DNA of 45,856 nucleotides. Source: CAVWDI01 sp046259385 (GTDB lineage: Bacteria > Chloroflexota > Anaerolineae > Anaerolineales > UBA4823). Shown here one piece after another: positions 17,851 to 26,125 of this stretch (positions are counted from its first letter, which is position 1; the number at the start of each line of letters is the position of its first letter). The notes under the pieces were generated by a model that worked only from the letters and a program-made list of their open reading frames with translations, did not search any database and was not told the origin of the DNA. The DNA is taken from contig JBJYWI010000267.1 in the NCBI GenBank assembly GCA_046259385.1, positions 1-45,856 of the forward strand. Reading direction: 5' to 3'. Both the position numbers and the translations under genes were made by a program.

Positions 17851-19011
17851 CTAAAAATCCGGCCAGGTGGTTCCAGCTTTTACGATTGTTTTCGTGGGAA
17901 CATTGGCCTTGATTGTGGATCCATTTCCGATACGCGCAAATTCTCCTATTTGTATGCCAAGGTTCACTGTCACTCCCATTCCAATCAGAACCTGATTGCC
18001 TACGATTACTTCACCAGCTAAAGTAGTTCCTGGAGAGATATTAACCTGTTCCCCCAATATACAATCATGTGAAACGATAGAACCGGTATTTACAATGCAT
18101 CCGAACCCAATTTGCACATCTGTACCAATATATGCTTTTGCAAAAACCTGAACACCGGATGCGATTATTGCGCTTTTTTCAATAAATGCTGTAGGATGGG
18201 TAACAGATGGAAATGAATAGTGCGAATTGATTAGAGTCTTGAATACCCTGGATCGAACGGATACTTCCCCAATTCCTCCAACAGCATTTATAGCTTGGGT
18301 AATTCCTCTTTTATGGAGTTCATCTAAATGTTCTTTGCTTCCTAAGACAGGAATGTTCAATATTTTTGTTCCTGGTTCAATTCCATCATCGATGATTCCT
18401 ATAAGCGAATATCCACCCATTGCTTGGAGAAGTTCTATCAGGGTTTTTCCGAGGCCACCGCCACCATAAATAATAATGGAATTTATGCCATCACCTTCTG
18501 GAATACTTAATTGAGAAATCAATTTCATTCCTTTTTCATAATTATCCAAGGAATGTTCATGAACCTGGAATTTTTCTGTTAAGAATTCTCGTGTTATCAG
18601 TTGGTCTCTTGGGAGGTTTTTGAGGTTAATTTTGTTTGCTTTTGCTGTTTCAAGAGCCGGTATGGTAATTTTCAATCCATCAGGAATACTGAAATCGAAG
18701 TCAATTACTTCACCATTTGAAAACATATGGACTTTTGATGCTTCGTCGGTTTCAGGATTCCAATCAGGATTGTCTGCAATGTAACATAAAATATCTCCAG
18801 CCGAGGCGGTATCCCCTATACCAAATTGAAAATTTAGTATAAACCCATTTTGATCAGCTTCAATATCCGCTGTGGATTTTGTGGTTTCAATAGTGCATAT
18901 TAGTTGTCCGGATTGAACGTGCTGACCTTCTTTTATATGAATGGCAGTTATAGATACTTCACGTTCATTTGGGTTTAACAAAGGGATAGAAATTATTGAT
19001 ACTTCTTCCAC
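17851..19011 (-). CDS. Lipoyl-domain / E3-binding-like / PglD-NeuD-type sugar acyltransferase fusion
   Basis: This 386-residue protein combines parts not normally found together. Residues 1-78 form a lipoyl domain: IETTKSTADIEADQNG places K45 in the lipoyl context (Glu at -3, Gly at +11), not the MKM of biotin carriers. Residues about 113-148 (KITIPALETAKANKINLKNL, then ITREFLTEKF) resemble the peripheral-subunit (E3) binding domain of E2 proteins. Residues about 176-386 are a PglD/NeuD-like enzyme: a Rossmann part with YGGGGLGKTLIELLQ, then a left-handed beta-helix of hexapeptide repeats with the catalytic-type His315-Asp316 (IVSHDCILG). The second active-site His of PglD is Asn324, and the usual C-terminal GxPA segment is replaced by KAGTTWPDF. 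The start is GTG with AAAAGGAA 7 bases upstream. Inferred role: receive an acyl group on lipoate from the adjacent E1 and pass it to an amino sugar. Domain calls are strong for lipoyl and acyltransferase, weaker for the E3-binding segment. Confidence 0.88.
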   Translation of the reverse strand: MEEVSIISIPLLNPNEREVSITAIHIKEGQHVQSGQLICTIETTKSTADIEADQNGFILNFQFGIGDTASAGDILCYIADNPDWNPETDEASKVHMFSNGEVIDFDFSIPDGLKITIPALETAKANKINLKNLPRDQLITREFLTEKFQVHEHSLDNYEKGMKLISQLSIPEGDGINSIIIYGGGGLGKTLIELLQAMGGYSLIGIIDDGIEPGTKILNIPVLGSKEHLDELHKRGITQAINAVGGIGEVSVRSRVFKTLINSHYSFPSVTHPTAFIEKSAIIASGVQVFAKAYIGTDVQIGFGCIVNTGSIVSHDCILGEQVNISPGTTLAGEVIVGNQVLIGMGVTVNLGIQIGEFARIGNGSTIKANVPTKTIVKAGTTWPDF

Positions 19012-19045
19012 CTATGTATTCCTTTTATTAATTTTTATCATCGTT

Positions 19046-20098
19046 TCAGGTCATCTCAAGAGCAGCCATTATTATATTTTCCAATCCTGGCAGCAGTGTT
19101 GATTCGAGGGGTTCGCTTCCTGGTATTGGATATTCCAGCGCCGCTAACCTGCGCAGTGAGGTAAGTTTGGAGATAAGAGCTTCACTCACCCGGGAAACAA
19201 TTTCAGCGCCCCAACCTAGGCTTAATGTTCCCTCTTCAATGACAAGTAGTTTCCCGGTTTTATTGCAGCTGGAGAGAATAGGTTTTAAATTCCAGGGAGC
19301 CAGTTGGGTTGGAATGACAACCTCGCAGAAGAGTTCGTATTTATATGCTAGTTCATGGATCGCTCTAAGCGCAAATTCTGCCATATAGCCATATGCAGCG
19401 ATAGACAACGTAGGTTTTGGCGCATCCCTTATCTTTACCAAATATGTGGACGGATTGTATTCTGAAGTTGTTCCATCATCTGGATTCAATTCAGGATGAG
19501 ATTTGTTTTCTTGAATGTGAGATTTTATACTGTAATCGCCTTCTTCTGTTATTGATCGAACTGGCTGCAGGTATAGCAACTTATTTTCCACAAATAGCAC
19601 TGGATCTTCAAAGTCTTTAATCGCATGGGCTAATAATTCTCCAGGTGCATCAATTGAACAAGGGGCGAGCACATTTAACCCAGGCACCCCCAGGAAAAGT
19701 TTTTCAAGAGTCTGGCTGTGAGTCGGACCATACCCTCGTCTCCCGCCCATAGGAGTGCGGATAACAAGAGGTACTTTCACCTGGTCGTTATACATCCAGC
19801 GGAATTTAACTGCGTGGTTGACAACTTGGTCGGTGATTAGTGTAATAAAATCTCCAAACATTATTTCAACAACCGGGAGCAATCCTCGCAGCGCCAAACC
19901 AGTTCCAATTCCAACAATACCGGCTTCGGAAATCGGTGTTGTAATTACCTGATCAGGATATTTTTCTGATAACCCACGGGTTACTTTAAATGCGCCACCA
20001 TATGGGTCGAGTATATCCTCACCGAGAACGATAATTCGCTTGTCTTCTGCAAGCAAATTATGGAGTGATTGGTTCAGAGCTTCTAGAACGGTTGTCAT
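19046..20098 (-). CDS. 2-oxoacid dehydrogenase E1 component, beta subunit
   Basis: This is the beta subunit of a thiamine-diphosphate E1 heterotetramer that decarboxylates a 2-oxoacid and acylates a lipoyl domain. Over 350 residues it shows LGEDILDPYGGAFKVTRGL, TTPISEAGIVGIGTGLAL with the TPP-contacting Glu58, MFGDFITLITDQ, and TPMGGRRGYGPTHSQTLE. The C-terminal transketolase domain starts near residue 230 (LSIAAYGYMAEFALRA) and ends with the ALEYPIPGSEPLE segment. Between the two domains, about residues 190-225, is a polar insertion absent from usual E1 beta chains. It lies 34 bases upstream of the lipoyl-acyltransferase gene. The 2-oxoacid (pyruvate, branched-chain or other) cannot be told from sequence. 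Confidence 0.92.
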   Translation of the reverse strand: MTTVLEALNQSLHNLLAEDKRIIVLGEDILDPYGGAFKVTRGLSEKYPDQVITTPISEAGIVGIGTGLALRGLLPVVEIMFGDFITLITDQVVNHAVKFRWMYNDQVKVPLVIRTPMGGRRGYGPTHSQTLEKLFLGVPGLNVLAPCSIDAPGELLAHAIKDFEDPVLFVENKLLYLQPVRSITEEGDYSIKSHIQENKSHPELNPDDGTTSEYNPSTYLVKIRDAPKPTLSIAAYGYMAEFALRAIHELAYKYELFCEVVIPTQLAPWNLKPILSSCNKTGKLLVIEEGTLSLGWGAEIVSRVSEALISKLTSLRRLAALEYPIPGSEPLESTLLPGLENIIMAALEMT

Positions 20099-20178
20099 TG
20101 CAACGGAGTTAATATAATTTGTGTTTTCAATAATGAAAATACCGCAAAGGATTGTGCAGGTGCTGGTAATTAATCGGA

Positions 20179-21102
20179 TTACAAGGCAAACACATCTTCA
20201 GGGTTTGGGAATGGATCATTTAAAGCGAGATTATATGCGTTTTGAATTTCTTCATTAACTTCATTCTCTATAGATACTTTCAGGTCGTTCTCCAGGCGGT
20301 CAGCCTGGATCATCACCGGATCACGGGCGCTGCGCATATTCACTATTTCTGATATGTCACGGGTATCATCACCTTTTGAATGGGGCCCAAATCTGCATGT
20401 GTGGATGATTAATGCAGCTGGAGCTCTTTTCAATCTCACCCTTGTTATTTGTTTATGAGCAGCATCCAGTATCGTTTTTACATCGCTTGAATCAATGTCT
20501 ACCACACGGATGCCAAAAGATTTAAACCGTAACCCAATATCGCCTGCTACTGCCTGTTGGATCGGAGTAGTTTGGGCAATTTGGTTGTTCTCAAGTATAA
20601 AAAGGATGGGTGCACTCCACAGTGAAGCCATGTTCAATGACTCGTATAGCACTCCTTCTCCGAGAGTTCCATCTCCAATGAAAACGAGAACAATCGAGTT
20701 GTTCTCTTTATATTTTTCAGCTAATGCCATACCTGTAGCAATAGGGGTTATCCCTCCTTGGATACCATTTGAATAAAAATTCTTCCAGTATAAATGTTGC
20801 GATCCTCCCCTTCCGGCAACTATTCCGGTCGATCTTCCCATTAATTCAGCAAAGAGTGAACGAACATCTCCCCCATACGCAATGAAATGTCCGTGACTGC
20901 GGTGATTGCTTACGACGATATCATCCTTATCAATATTTGCAATCACCCCAACAGCATTTGCTTCCTGCCCAATACAAGAGTGGGTTGTTCCGAAGAATAC
21001 CCCTTTGGAGAACTGCTCGGACACCGTTTCTTCAAAACGGCGGATACGCAGTAACTGTCTGTATAGTCCTGCATCTGTATGCATTTCGCTGGAGTATAGC
21101 AT
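20179..21102 (-). CDS. 2-oxoacid dehydrogenase E1 component, alpha subunit
   Basis: This is the catalytic alpha subunit of the same E1. The 307 residues contain LLRIRRFEETVSEQF, the NHRSHGHFIAYGGD segment, GRGGSQHL (GRGGSMHM in housekeeping enzymes), and the thiamine-diphosphate signature from GDG at 143-145 to NN at 172-173. The GPHSKGDD loop corresponds to the family GHS phosphorylation-loop region. It is shorter than most E1 alpha chains (about 320-400). Gene order alpha-beta is standard, but the next gene is not an E2 of CoA-dependent type and no E3 (dihydrolipoamide dehydrogenase) lies in the window. Context therefore suggests a dedicated biosynthetic E1 rather than the central-metabolism pyruvate dehydrogenase. 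Confidence 0.92.
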   Translation of the reverse strand: MLYSSEMHTDAGLYRQLLRIRRFEETVSEQFSKGVFFGTTHSCIGQEANAVGVIANIDKDDIVVSNHRSHGHFIAYGGDVRSLFAELMGRSTGIVAGRGGSQHLYWKNFYSNGIQGGITPIATGMALAEKYKENNSIVLVFIGDGTLGEGVLYESLNMASLWSAPILFILENNQIAQTTPIQQAVAGDIGLRFKSFGIRVVDIDSSDVKTILDAAHKQITRVRLKRAPAALIIHTCRFGPHSKGDDTRDISEIVNMRSARDPVMIQADRLENDLKVSIENEVNEEIQNAYNLALNDPFPNPEDVFAL

Positions 21103-21134
21103 AATTACTTTACGAATTTACATTCCTGCTATTT

Positions 21135-21758
21135 TCAGTCAATTTTGTTATTTCCCATAAATTTTTCTGCAGTTGCGTGTCCAGGTTGGCTGATTCCCTC
21201 TCTTTTTATTACCTTCCATATTGTTATAACAATAATTTTAAAATCCAGCCTGAGAGACCAATTGTCGACGTACCATACATCGAAACGAAATTTATCCTCC
21301 CAGGATAGTACATTCCTGCCGTTAATCTGGGCCCAGCCTGTAATTCCTGGTAACACTTCATGCCGCCTCCTTTGTGCTACTGAATATCTGTCCAGGTATT
21401 CCATCAAAAGCGGTCTCGGTCCTACAAAACTCATATCGCCCCGTAGGATATTTATTAGTTCCGGGAGTTCATCCAGGCTAAAAGTTCGCAAGAATTTTCC
21501 AAATGAAGTGATGCGGTATTTGTCCGGTAGTAAATTACCATGTTTATCGCGTTTATCGGACATAGTTCTAAACTTGAATATCCAGAATGGTTTTTCCAAA
21601 TAGCCGGGTCGTTCCTGTCTGAACATAATTGGAGCTCCTATTTTGAGCCACAGAAGAATTGAGATGATCATAAGGATTGGGGATACTAAGATCAAGCCAA
21701 TAAGAGAAAATATCAGGTCAAAAGCTCTTTTCGAAAATGGTATGCCAGTTGGAAACAT
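21135..21758 (-). CDS. Bacterial sugar transferase, PglC-like polyprenyl-phosphate phosphoglycosyl transferase
   Basis: This monotopic membrane enzyme transfers a sugar-1-phosphate from a UDP-sugar to undecaprenyl phosphate, starting a glycan. The 207-residue protein has one N-terminal re-entrant membrane segment (about residues 13-37), WIFKFRTM, the catalytic Asp-Glu pair in SLDELPELINILRGDMS, FVGPRPLL, and GITGWAQINGRN. Its size matches the minimal PglC class rather than the long WcaJ class. I chose ATG 21758 over the TTG one codon earlier. It begins the five-gene sugar operon, 48 bases after the mfd stop. PglC normally uses UDP-diacetylbacillosamine; here the substrate is inferred to be the product of the lipoyl-acyltransferase. 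Confidence 0.92.
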   Translation of the reverse strand: MFPTGIPFSKRAFDLIFSLIGLILVSPILMIISILLWLKIGAPIMFRQERPGYLEKPFWIFKFRTMSDKRDKHGNLLPDKYRITSFGKFLRTFSLDELPELINILRGDMSFVGPRPLLMEYLDRYSVAQRRRHEVLPGITGWAQINGRNVLSWEDKFRFDVWYVDNWSLRLDFKIIVITIWKVIKREGISQPGHATAEKFMGNNKID

Positions 21759-21806
21759 CAATTTGTTTTCTTAAAAAAAATAAGATGGATTGGTTTTATA
21801 AATCGA

Positions 21807-24800
21807 TTAATGGTAATTGTGAGTATGGGTCTTACCTATAAGTAACAATGTCTGTTGAAGAACATGCTGCCAGTCCATTTTTGTATCATACGGCATCCAC
21901 AATGCAGTTTTACCTACCCGAACCCGATTTCCAAGTTCTGGCAGATTCTCTGGTACTTCATTATCCGGAAATCGCATCACGATTTGGCCGTTTTCAGTTG
22001 TGATTGATGAAAATCCAATTTGTTCACTTATCAGTTTAATTTCAATTTGAAAGAATAGATTCTTGACAAGCTCTGGAGGTGCCCCAAAGCGGTCGATGAA
22101 TTCTTCTCGCATGACTTCCGCGTCGTTGATTGATCTGAGTTCAGCGAGACGGCGATACAGCCCAAGTCGAACTGTCTTGTCGGGCACATAATCTTCCGGG
22201 ATACTAATTGGTAATGGCAAATCCACATTGCTTGAAAAAATCCTTGTTTCTTGAATTGTATTTTCCAGATTTGGAGGAATATCTCTACCAGTACGAATAC
22301 GCCTGACTGCGTCCGCAAGTAGACGTGTGTATAAATTAAATCCTACAGCAGCTATGTGACCGTGCTGGCGAATACCCAGGATATCGCCTGCCCCGCGAAT
22401 TTCTAGATCTCGCATTGCGATAGAGATTCCAGCTCCAAGTTGTGTATTTTCTGCAATGGTCTCTAATCGGAGTCTACCTTCTCCGGAAACCGGTTTTCGT
22501 GAGTGTCTAAAAAAGTAGGCGTATGCTCGCTGTGCGCCCCTTCCCACTCTCCCCCGTAATTGGTAAAGCTGTGAGAGGCCAAAAGTGTCCGCTCTGTCCA
22601 CAATCAATGTGTTTGCGTTTGGAATATCGAGACCAGATTCGATGATGGAAGTGCTGAGAAGAATATCGATTTCACCATCGGAGAACTGCTGCATTCGTTT
22701 TGAGAGTTCCTCCTCCTGCATTTGCCCGTGGGCAATCCCAATTCGAGCTTCCGGTATGGTTTTTCTCAAATGGTTCTCTACTGCTCCTATGGTTTGTACT
22801 CGGTTATGAACGAAAAAGACCTGTCCGCCGCGCTCTAATTCTCTAAGCACTGCTTGTCGAACGATATGCTTTGAATACGGTCCCACATGAGTAGTAATTG
22901 GGAGTCGCTCTTCGGGAGGGGTATTAATCGTTGATATGTCGCGAATTCCGCTAAGCGCCATATATAATGTGCGCGGGATTGGAGTTGCGGTTAAAGTTAG
23001 CACATCTACTTCTGTACGCATTTTTTTGAGAGTTTCTTTATGGGTCACTCCAAATCGTTGTTCTTCATCTATTATCAATAATCCCAGGTCTTTAAAGGAT
23101 ACATCTTGGGAAAGTAAGCGGTGAGTCCCGATAACAATATCAACAAATCCCGATTTCAATTTTGAAAGAATCTCTCTCTGTTGCGAAATGGTCCGGAAGC
23201 GGGACAGCATTTCAACTTCAACTGGATATGCGGATAATCGTTGTTTGAAAGTGTTGTAATGTTGCTGGGCTAGAATAGTTGTTGGAACTAATATAGCGAC
23301 CTGTTTTCCATCGAGAACAGCTTTAAACGCTGCCCGAAGAGCCACCTCAGTTTTACCGTACCCAACATCTCCGCAAACTAGTCGGTCCATTGGACGTGCG
23401 GTTTGCATATCAGTTTTGACTTCTTCTAATACTCTTATTTGGTCCTTTGTTTCAATGTAAGGAAAACTCGCCTCTAATTCATGCTGCCAGGGTGAGTCTT
23501 CACTGAATGCGAATCCGTTTACTGTATTTCTTTTTGCATAAAGAGTGAGTAAATCTTCTGCAACCTTTTTTACCGCATCTTTAACAGTTGCTTTTGTGGT
23601 TTGCCACTCTGTTCCACCCAGACGACTTGGATTTGGTTTGCGACTGTCTGGACCAATATATTTGGTTACGCGGTCAGCTTGATAAACCGGTACAAATAAA
23701 TTTGATTCATCTGCGTATTCAATACAGAGATACTCTCGCTCAAGACCTTCGACTGTTCTTTCAACAAGCCCTTTGTATCGACCAATACCATGATCGATAT
23801 GAACTACCCAATCGCCTTTGGTGAGGTTGGCATATGTGGATTCTGGTGGTTCTGCGATTGGATGCGCTCTTTGGCGGATCTCTGGCCGCCTCCAGCCAAA
23901 AATCTCCCCATCTGTTAGAAGCTGAATACGAGGGCAATCGGAATGTGTAAACGTCCAACCTTCCGTCAGGCTGCCTTCAATAAATGCTGGTTTATTATTT
24001 CTGTTAGTATGGTATTCGCTCCAGAGCCCCTCAAGTCTCGCGCATTGTCTGGAAACAATAACGAGCATATCCCCTTCTTTATTCTTTTCCAGTATATATT
24101 CCATCATGGTTTTCAGACGACCTCCAAACCGTTGGTTGGGAGTAAATTTATCTGAAAATGTCTTTATTTGATTATCGACTTGATGCTCGTTATCACTTAG
24201 GGATTGAATCTCGATAATGGAAGAAGCACCAAGAATGATAGTATTGTAGAAGCTCATTAAGTCCTGGATTTCGGACCAACCAATATATGGGACTGGAAAA
24301 TCATTAGCAAGGATTCCTGTCTCAATATTTTCTTCACGAATTGCGACTGCCTGTTCTTCAATTTCAAAACAGGCATCCATAATTGCCTGTGGATCATCAA
24401 GAAAAACAAGTCCTTTTTGCGGGAGGTATTCGAAGATGCTCTCCGCGTCCTGATGCACCAGTGGCAGAACGAATTCTGAACATTCAGAATTGTTTGAGTA
24501 AAAATCATCAGAAGGAGGGCAAATAAATTCGCGCGCTGGTGTTATCCTTAAAATCTGGTTTTTCTTCCCTACCGAGTCTTTCTCGGTCCTTTGGGTTGCA
24601 GGGTTGAAATACCTGATAGTTTCAACCTCATTTCCATAAAATTCAATCCTTGCAGGAAGAGGTCCTGCTGGTACCCATATGTCAATTATTCCTCCTCTGC
24701 GTGCGTATTGACCGGGTGAAACGACTATGTTCGTTGCTGAATAACCCAGTAGTAGGCAATGCCTGACAAGTTCATCCAGATGGATGGTCAGCCCTGTTTT

Positions 24801-25250
24801 TAATATTTTTACATTTCTGATATATTCAGATTTAGGGAGGGTTTTTACCATTAATGATCTTGCCGGAGCGATGATTATCGGGGAACTGCTGATGCAATCA
24901 CCATCCGAATAATTAAGCTTGACCAATGTATCCAATACTTTTAGACGGTCCTGCCGGGTTAGCTCACTCCAGGCAGCATTTTCATAAAATAATGGTTCTG
25001 GCTCAGGGAAATACAACAAATCTACTTTTGGAGCCCAGAACTTGAGCTCTTCGAACAGCATCAAAGCCCGGTCTGACCGGTCGGTAATTAACAATATCGG
25101 TAAATTCAATTTATTGCGAATAGCTGCGAGAATTGGAAGGTGGGCTGAACGCCTTAAATCCAAAGATTGGGACAGCTTACGGGCTTGGATCAATTCTGGA
25201 ATAGGTTCAAGATTGTCTGTTAAGCAATCTATCAAAGTATCAATATTCAT
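21807..25250 (-). CDS. mfd: Transcription-repair coupling factor (Mfd)
   Basis: Mfd removes RNA polymerase stalled at DNA damage and recruits UvrA. The 1147 residues run: UvrB-like N-terminal domains, the CarD-like polymerase-interaction domain (GDWVVHIDHGIGRYKGL onward), then the RecG-like motor with Walker A VCGDVGYGKTEVALRA, the DEEQRFGV box, TATPIPRTL, and the TRCF C-terminal domain (IPEDYVPDKTVRLGLYRRL). I chose ATG 25250; an in-frame TTG at 25268 would overlap the end of pth. It starts 7 bases after the pth stop. It is full length for the family (about 1150). Its stop is 48 bases before the sugar operon, so read-through into that operon is possible. Confidence 0.96.
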   Translation of the reverse strand: MNIDTLIDCLTDNLEPIPELIQARKLSQSLDLRRSAHLPILAAIRNKLNLPILLITDRSDRALMLFEELKFWAPKVDLLYFPEPEPLFYENAAWSELTRQDRLKVLDTLVKLNYSDGDCISSSPIIIAPARSLMVKTLPKSEYIRNVKILKTGLTIHLDELVRHCLLLGYSATNIVVSPGQYARRGGIIDIWVPAGPLPARIEFYGNEVETIRYFNPATQRTEKDSVGKKNQILRITPAREFICPPSDDFYSNNSECSEFVLPLVHQDAESIFEYLPQKGLVFLDDPQAIMDACFEIEEQAVAIREENIETGILANDFPVPYIGWSEIQDLMSFYNTIILGASSIIEIQSLSDNEHQVDNQIKTFSDKFTPNQRFGGRLKTMMEYILEKNKEGDMLVIVSRQCARLEGLWSEYHTNRNNKPAFIEGSLTEGWTFTHSDCPRIQLLTDGEIFGWRRPEIRQRAHPIAEPPESTYANLTKGDWVVHIDHGIGRYKGLVERTVEGLEREYLCIEYADESNLFVPVYQADRVTKYIGPDSRKPNPSRLGGTEWQTTKATVKDAVKKVAEDLLTLYAKRNTVNGFAFSEDSPWQHELEASFPYIETKDQIRVLEEVKTDMQTARPMDRLVCGDVGYGKTEVALRAAFKAVLDGKQVAILVPTTILAQQHYNTFKQRLSAYPVEVEMLSRFRTISQQREILSKLKSGFVDIVIGTHRLLSQDVSFKDLGLLIIDEEQRFGVTHKETLKKMRTEVDVLTLTATPIPRTLYMALSGIRDISTINTPPEERLPITTHVGPYSKHIVRQAVLRELERGGQVFFVHNRVQTIGAVENHLRKTIPEARIGIAHGQMQEEELSKRMQQFSDGEIDILLSTSIIESGLDIPNANTLIVDRADTFGLSQLYQLRGRVGRGAQRAYAYFFRHSRKPVSGEGRLRLETIAENTQLGAGISIAMRDLEIRGAGDILGIRQHGHIAAVGFNLYTRLLADAVRRIRTGRDIPPNLENTIQETRIFSSNVDLPLPISIPEDYVPDKTVRLGLYRRLAELRSINDAEVMREEFIDRFGAPPELVKNLFFQIEIKLISEQIGFSSITTENGQIVMRFPDNEVPENLPELGNRVRVGKTALWMPYDTKMDWQHVLQQTLLLIGKTHTHNYH

Positions 25251-25257
25251 GGAGTTT

Positions 25258-25902
25258 TCACAATACAACTGATGTATTGAATTTATTCATGGCAGCTTCA
25301 ATGCCATCCCTCAGGAATACTTGCATTGCTTCACATGAATTTTCAAGGACTATTTCAAGTGTGTCTGTTTCAGAAGGTGAAAAATTTTTCAGAACATAGT
25401 TGGCAGCGTTTTGATTTCCCGGGGGACGACCTATTCCAAGACGCATTCGAGGAAAATTGTTCGTACCCAATTTGTTAATCACTGAAGAAAGACCTTTGTG
25501 ACCACCAGCGCCTCCTGAAGGACGGATTCTGATAGCGCCAAAAGGCAAATCTATATCATCATAGGTAATTAATACGTTATCCAGAGGAATTTTGTAATAC
25601 CTGACGAGAGGCCCGATTGCCTGTCCGGAAAGGTTCATGAATGTTTGCGGTTTTACTAGTATCAACCGGTTATTCTCAACTTGAAATTTCGCAATCAATC
25701 CTTTTTTTTCATATTTAGAAAAAGTTTCACCATATTTTTTTACGAACCTATTTAAAGCCATGAATCCGATGTTATGGCGGTTATTTTCATATTCCTTGCC
25801 TGGGTTTCCCAATCCAGCAATAAAAAAAGATTCATGATCATCTTTCCAATCGTCTTTTTTCAAAAAGGAAAAAACATCGGTAAGCGTTCTGGATTTAGTC
25901 AC
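25258..25902 (-). CDS. pth: Peptidyl-tRNA hydrolase (Pth)
   Basis: Pth frees tRNAs from dropped-off peptidyl-tRNA. The 214-residue protein has the core motifs AGLGNPGKEYENNRHNIGF (with the catalytic His), VKPQTFMNLSG, TYDDIDLPFGAIRIRPSGG and GGHKGLSSVI, and RMRLGIGRPPG. The core usually begins within the first few residues. Here the only start codon I see is a GTG at 25902, which gives about 27 extra polar residues at the N terminus; no closer ATG exists. The extension or a missed start remains open. The gene heads the pth-mfd-sugar operon run and is divergent from pyrG. Confidence 0.94.
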   Translation of the reverse strand: MTKSRTLTDVFSFLKKDDWKDDHESFFIAGLGNPGKEYENNRHNIGFMALNRFVKKYGETFSKYEKKGLIAKFQVENNRLILVKPQTFMNLSGQAIGPLVRYYKIPLDNVLITYDDIDLPFGAIRIRPSGGAGGHKGLSSVINKLGTNNFPRMRLGIGRPPGNQNAANYVLKNFSPSETDTLEIVLENSCEAMQVFLRDGIEAAMNKFNTSVVL

Positions 25903-26125
25903 AGATTTGATTCTTCAAACCAATTTGTATCAAGAAAGTGAATAGTATTTATGCATTAAGAAATATTCTCAAATTGTCTTAATTGACTTTTATTACCAAG
26001 CATATGTCAAAATTTTAACAATTTGACAATCGTTTAGTTTAACACGGAGGTGGACGGGGGTCAACTAATATAGTAAACTCCAACCTGTTAGCAGTTTATC
26101 AATGTAAGTTGATAGGGTGTAAGGA
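25903..26125. other. Divergent intergenic region between pth and pyrG
   Basis: This AT-rich region must hold promoters for both directions. A consensus TTGACA is present on the plus strand (26023-26028) without a good -10 at 17 bases. On the minus strand a second TTGACA lies around 26005-26010, also without a clear partner. CAAATTG occurs in both orientations (around 25970 and 26018). The 40 bases after the plus-strand TTGACA are unusually G-rich (GGAGGTGGACGGGGG, 26046-26060). No gene or RNA is recognised. Confidence 0.4.

Noticed and set aside
17851..19011. Biotin-carrier reading of the N-terminal domain
   Set aside because: The modified lysine lies in ETTKS, not in the MKM context of biotin carriers, and the neighbouring genes encode E1 subunits, not a carboxylase.
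19046..21102. Housekeeping pyruvate dehydrogenase E1 genes
   Set aside because: There is no CoA-type E2 and no E3 nearby, and the flanking genes are for nucleotide-sugar modification and lipid-linked sugar transfer, so a dedicated role is more likely.
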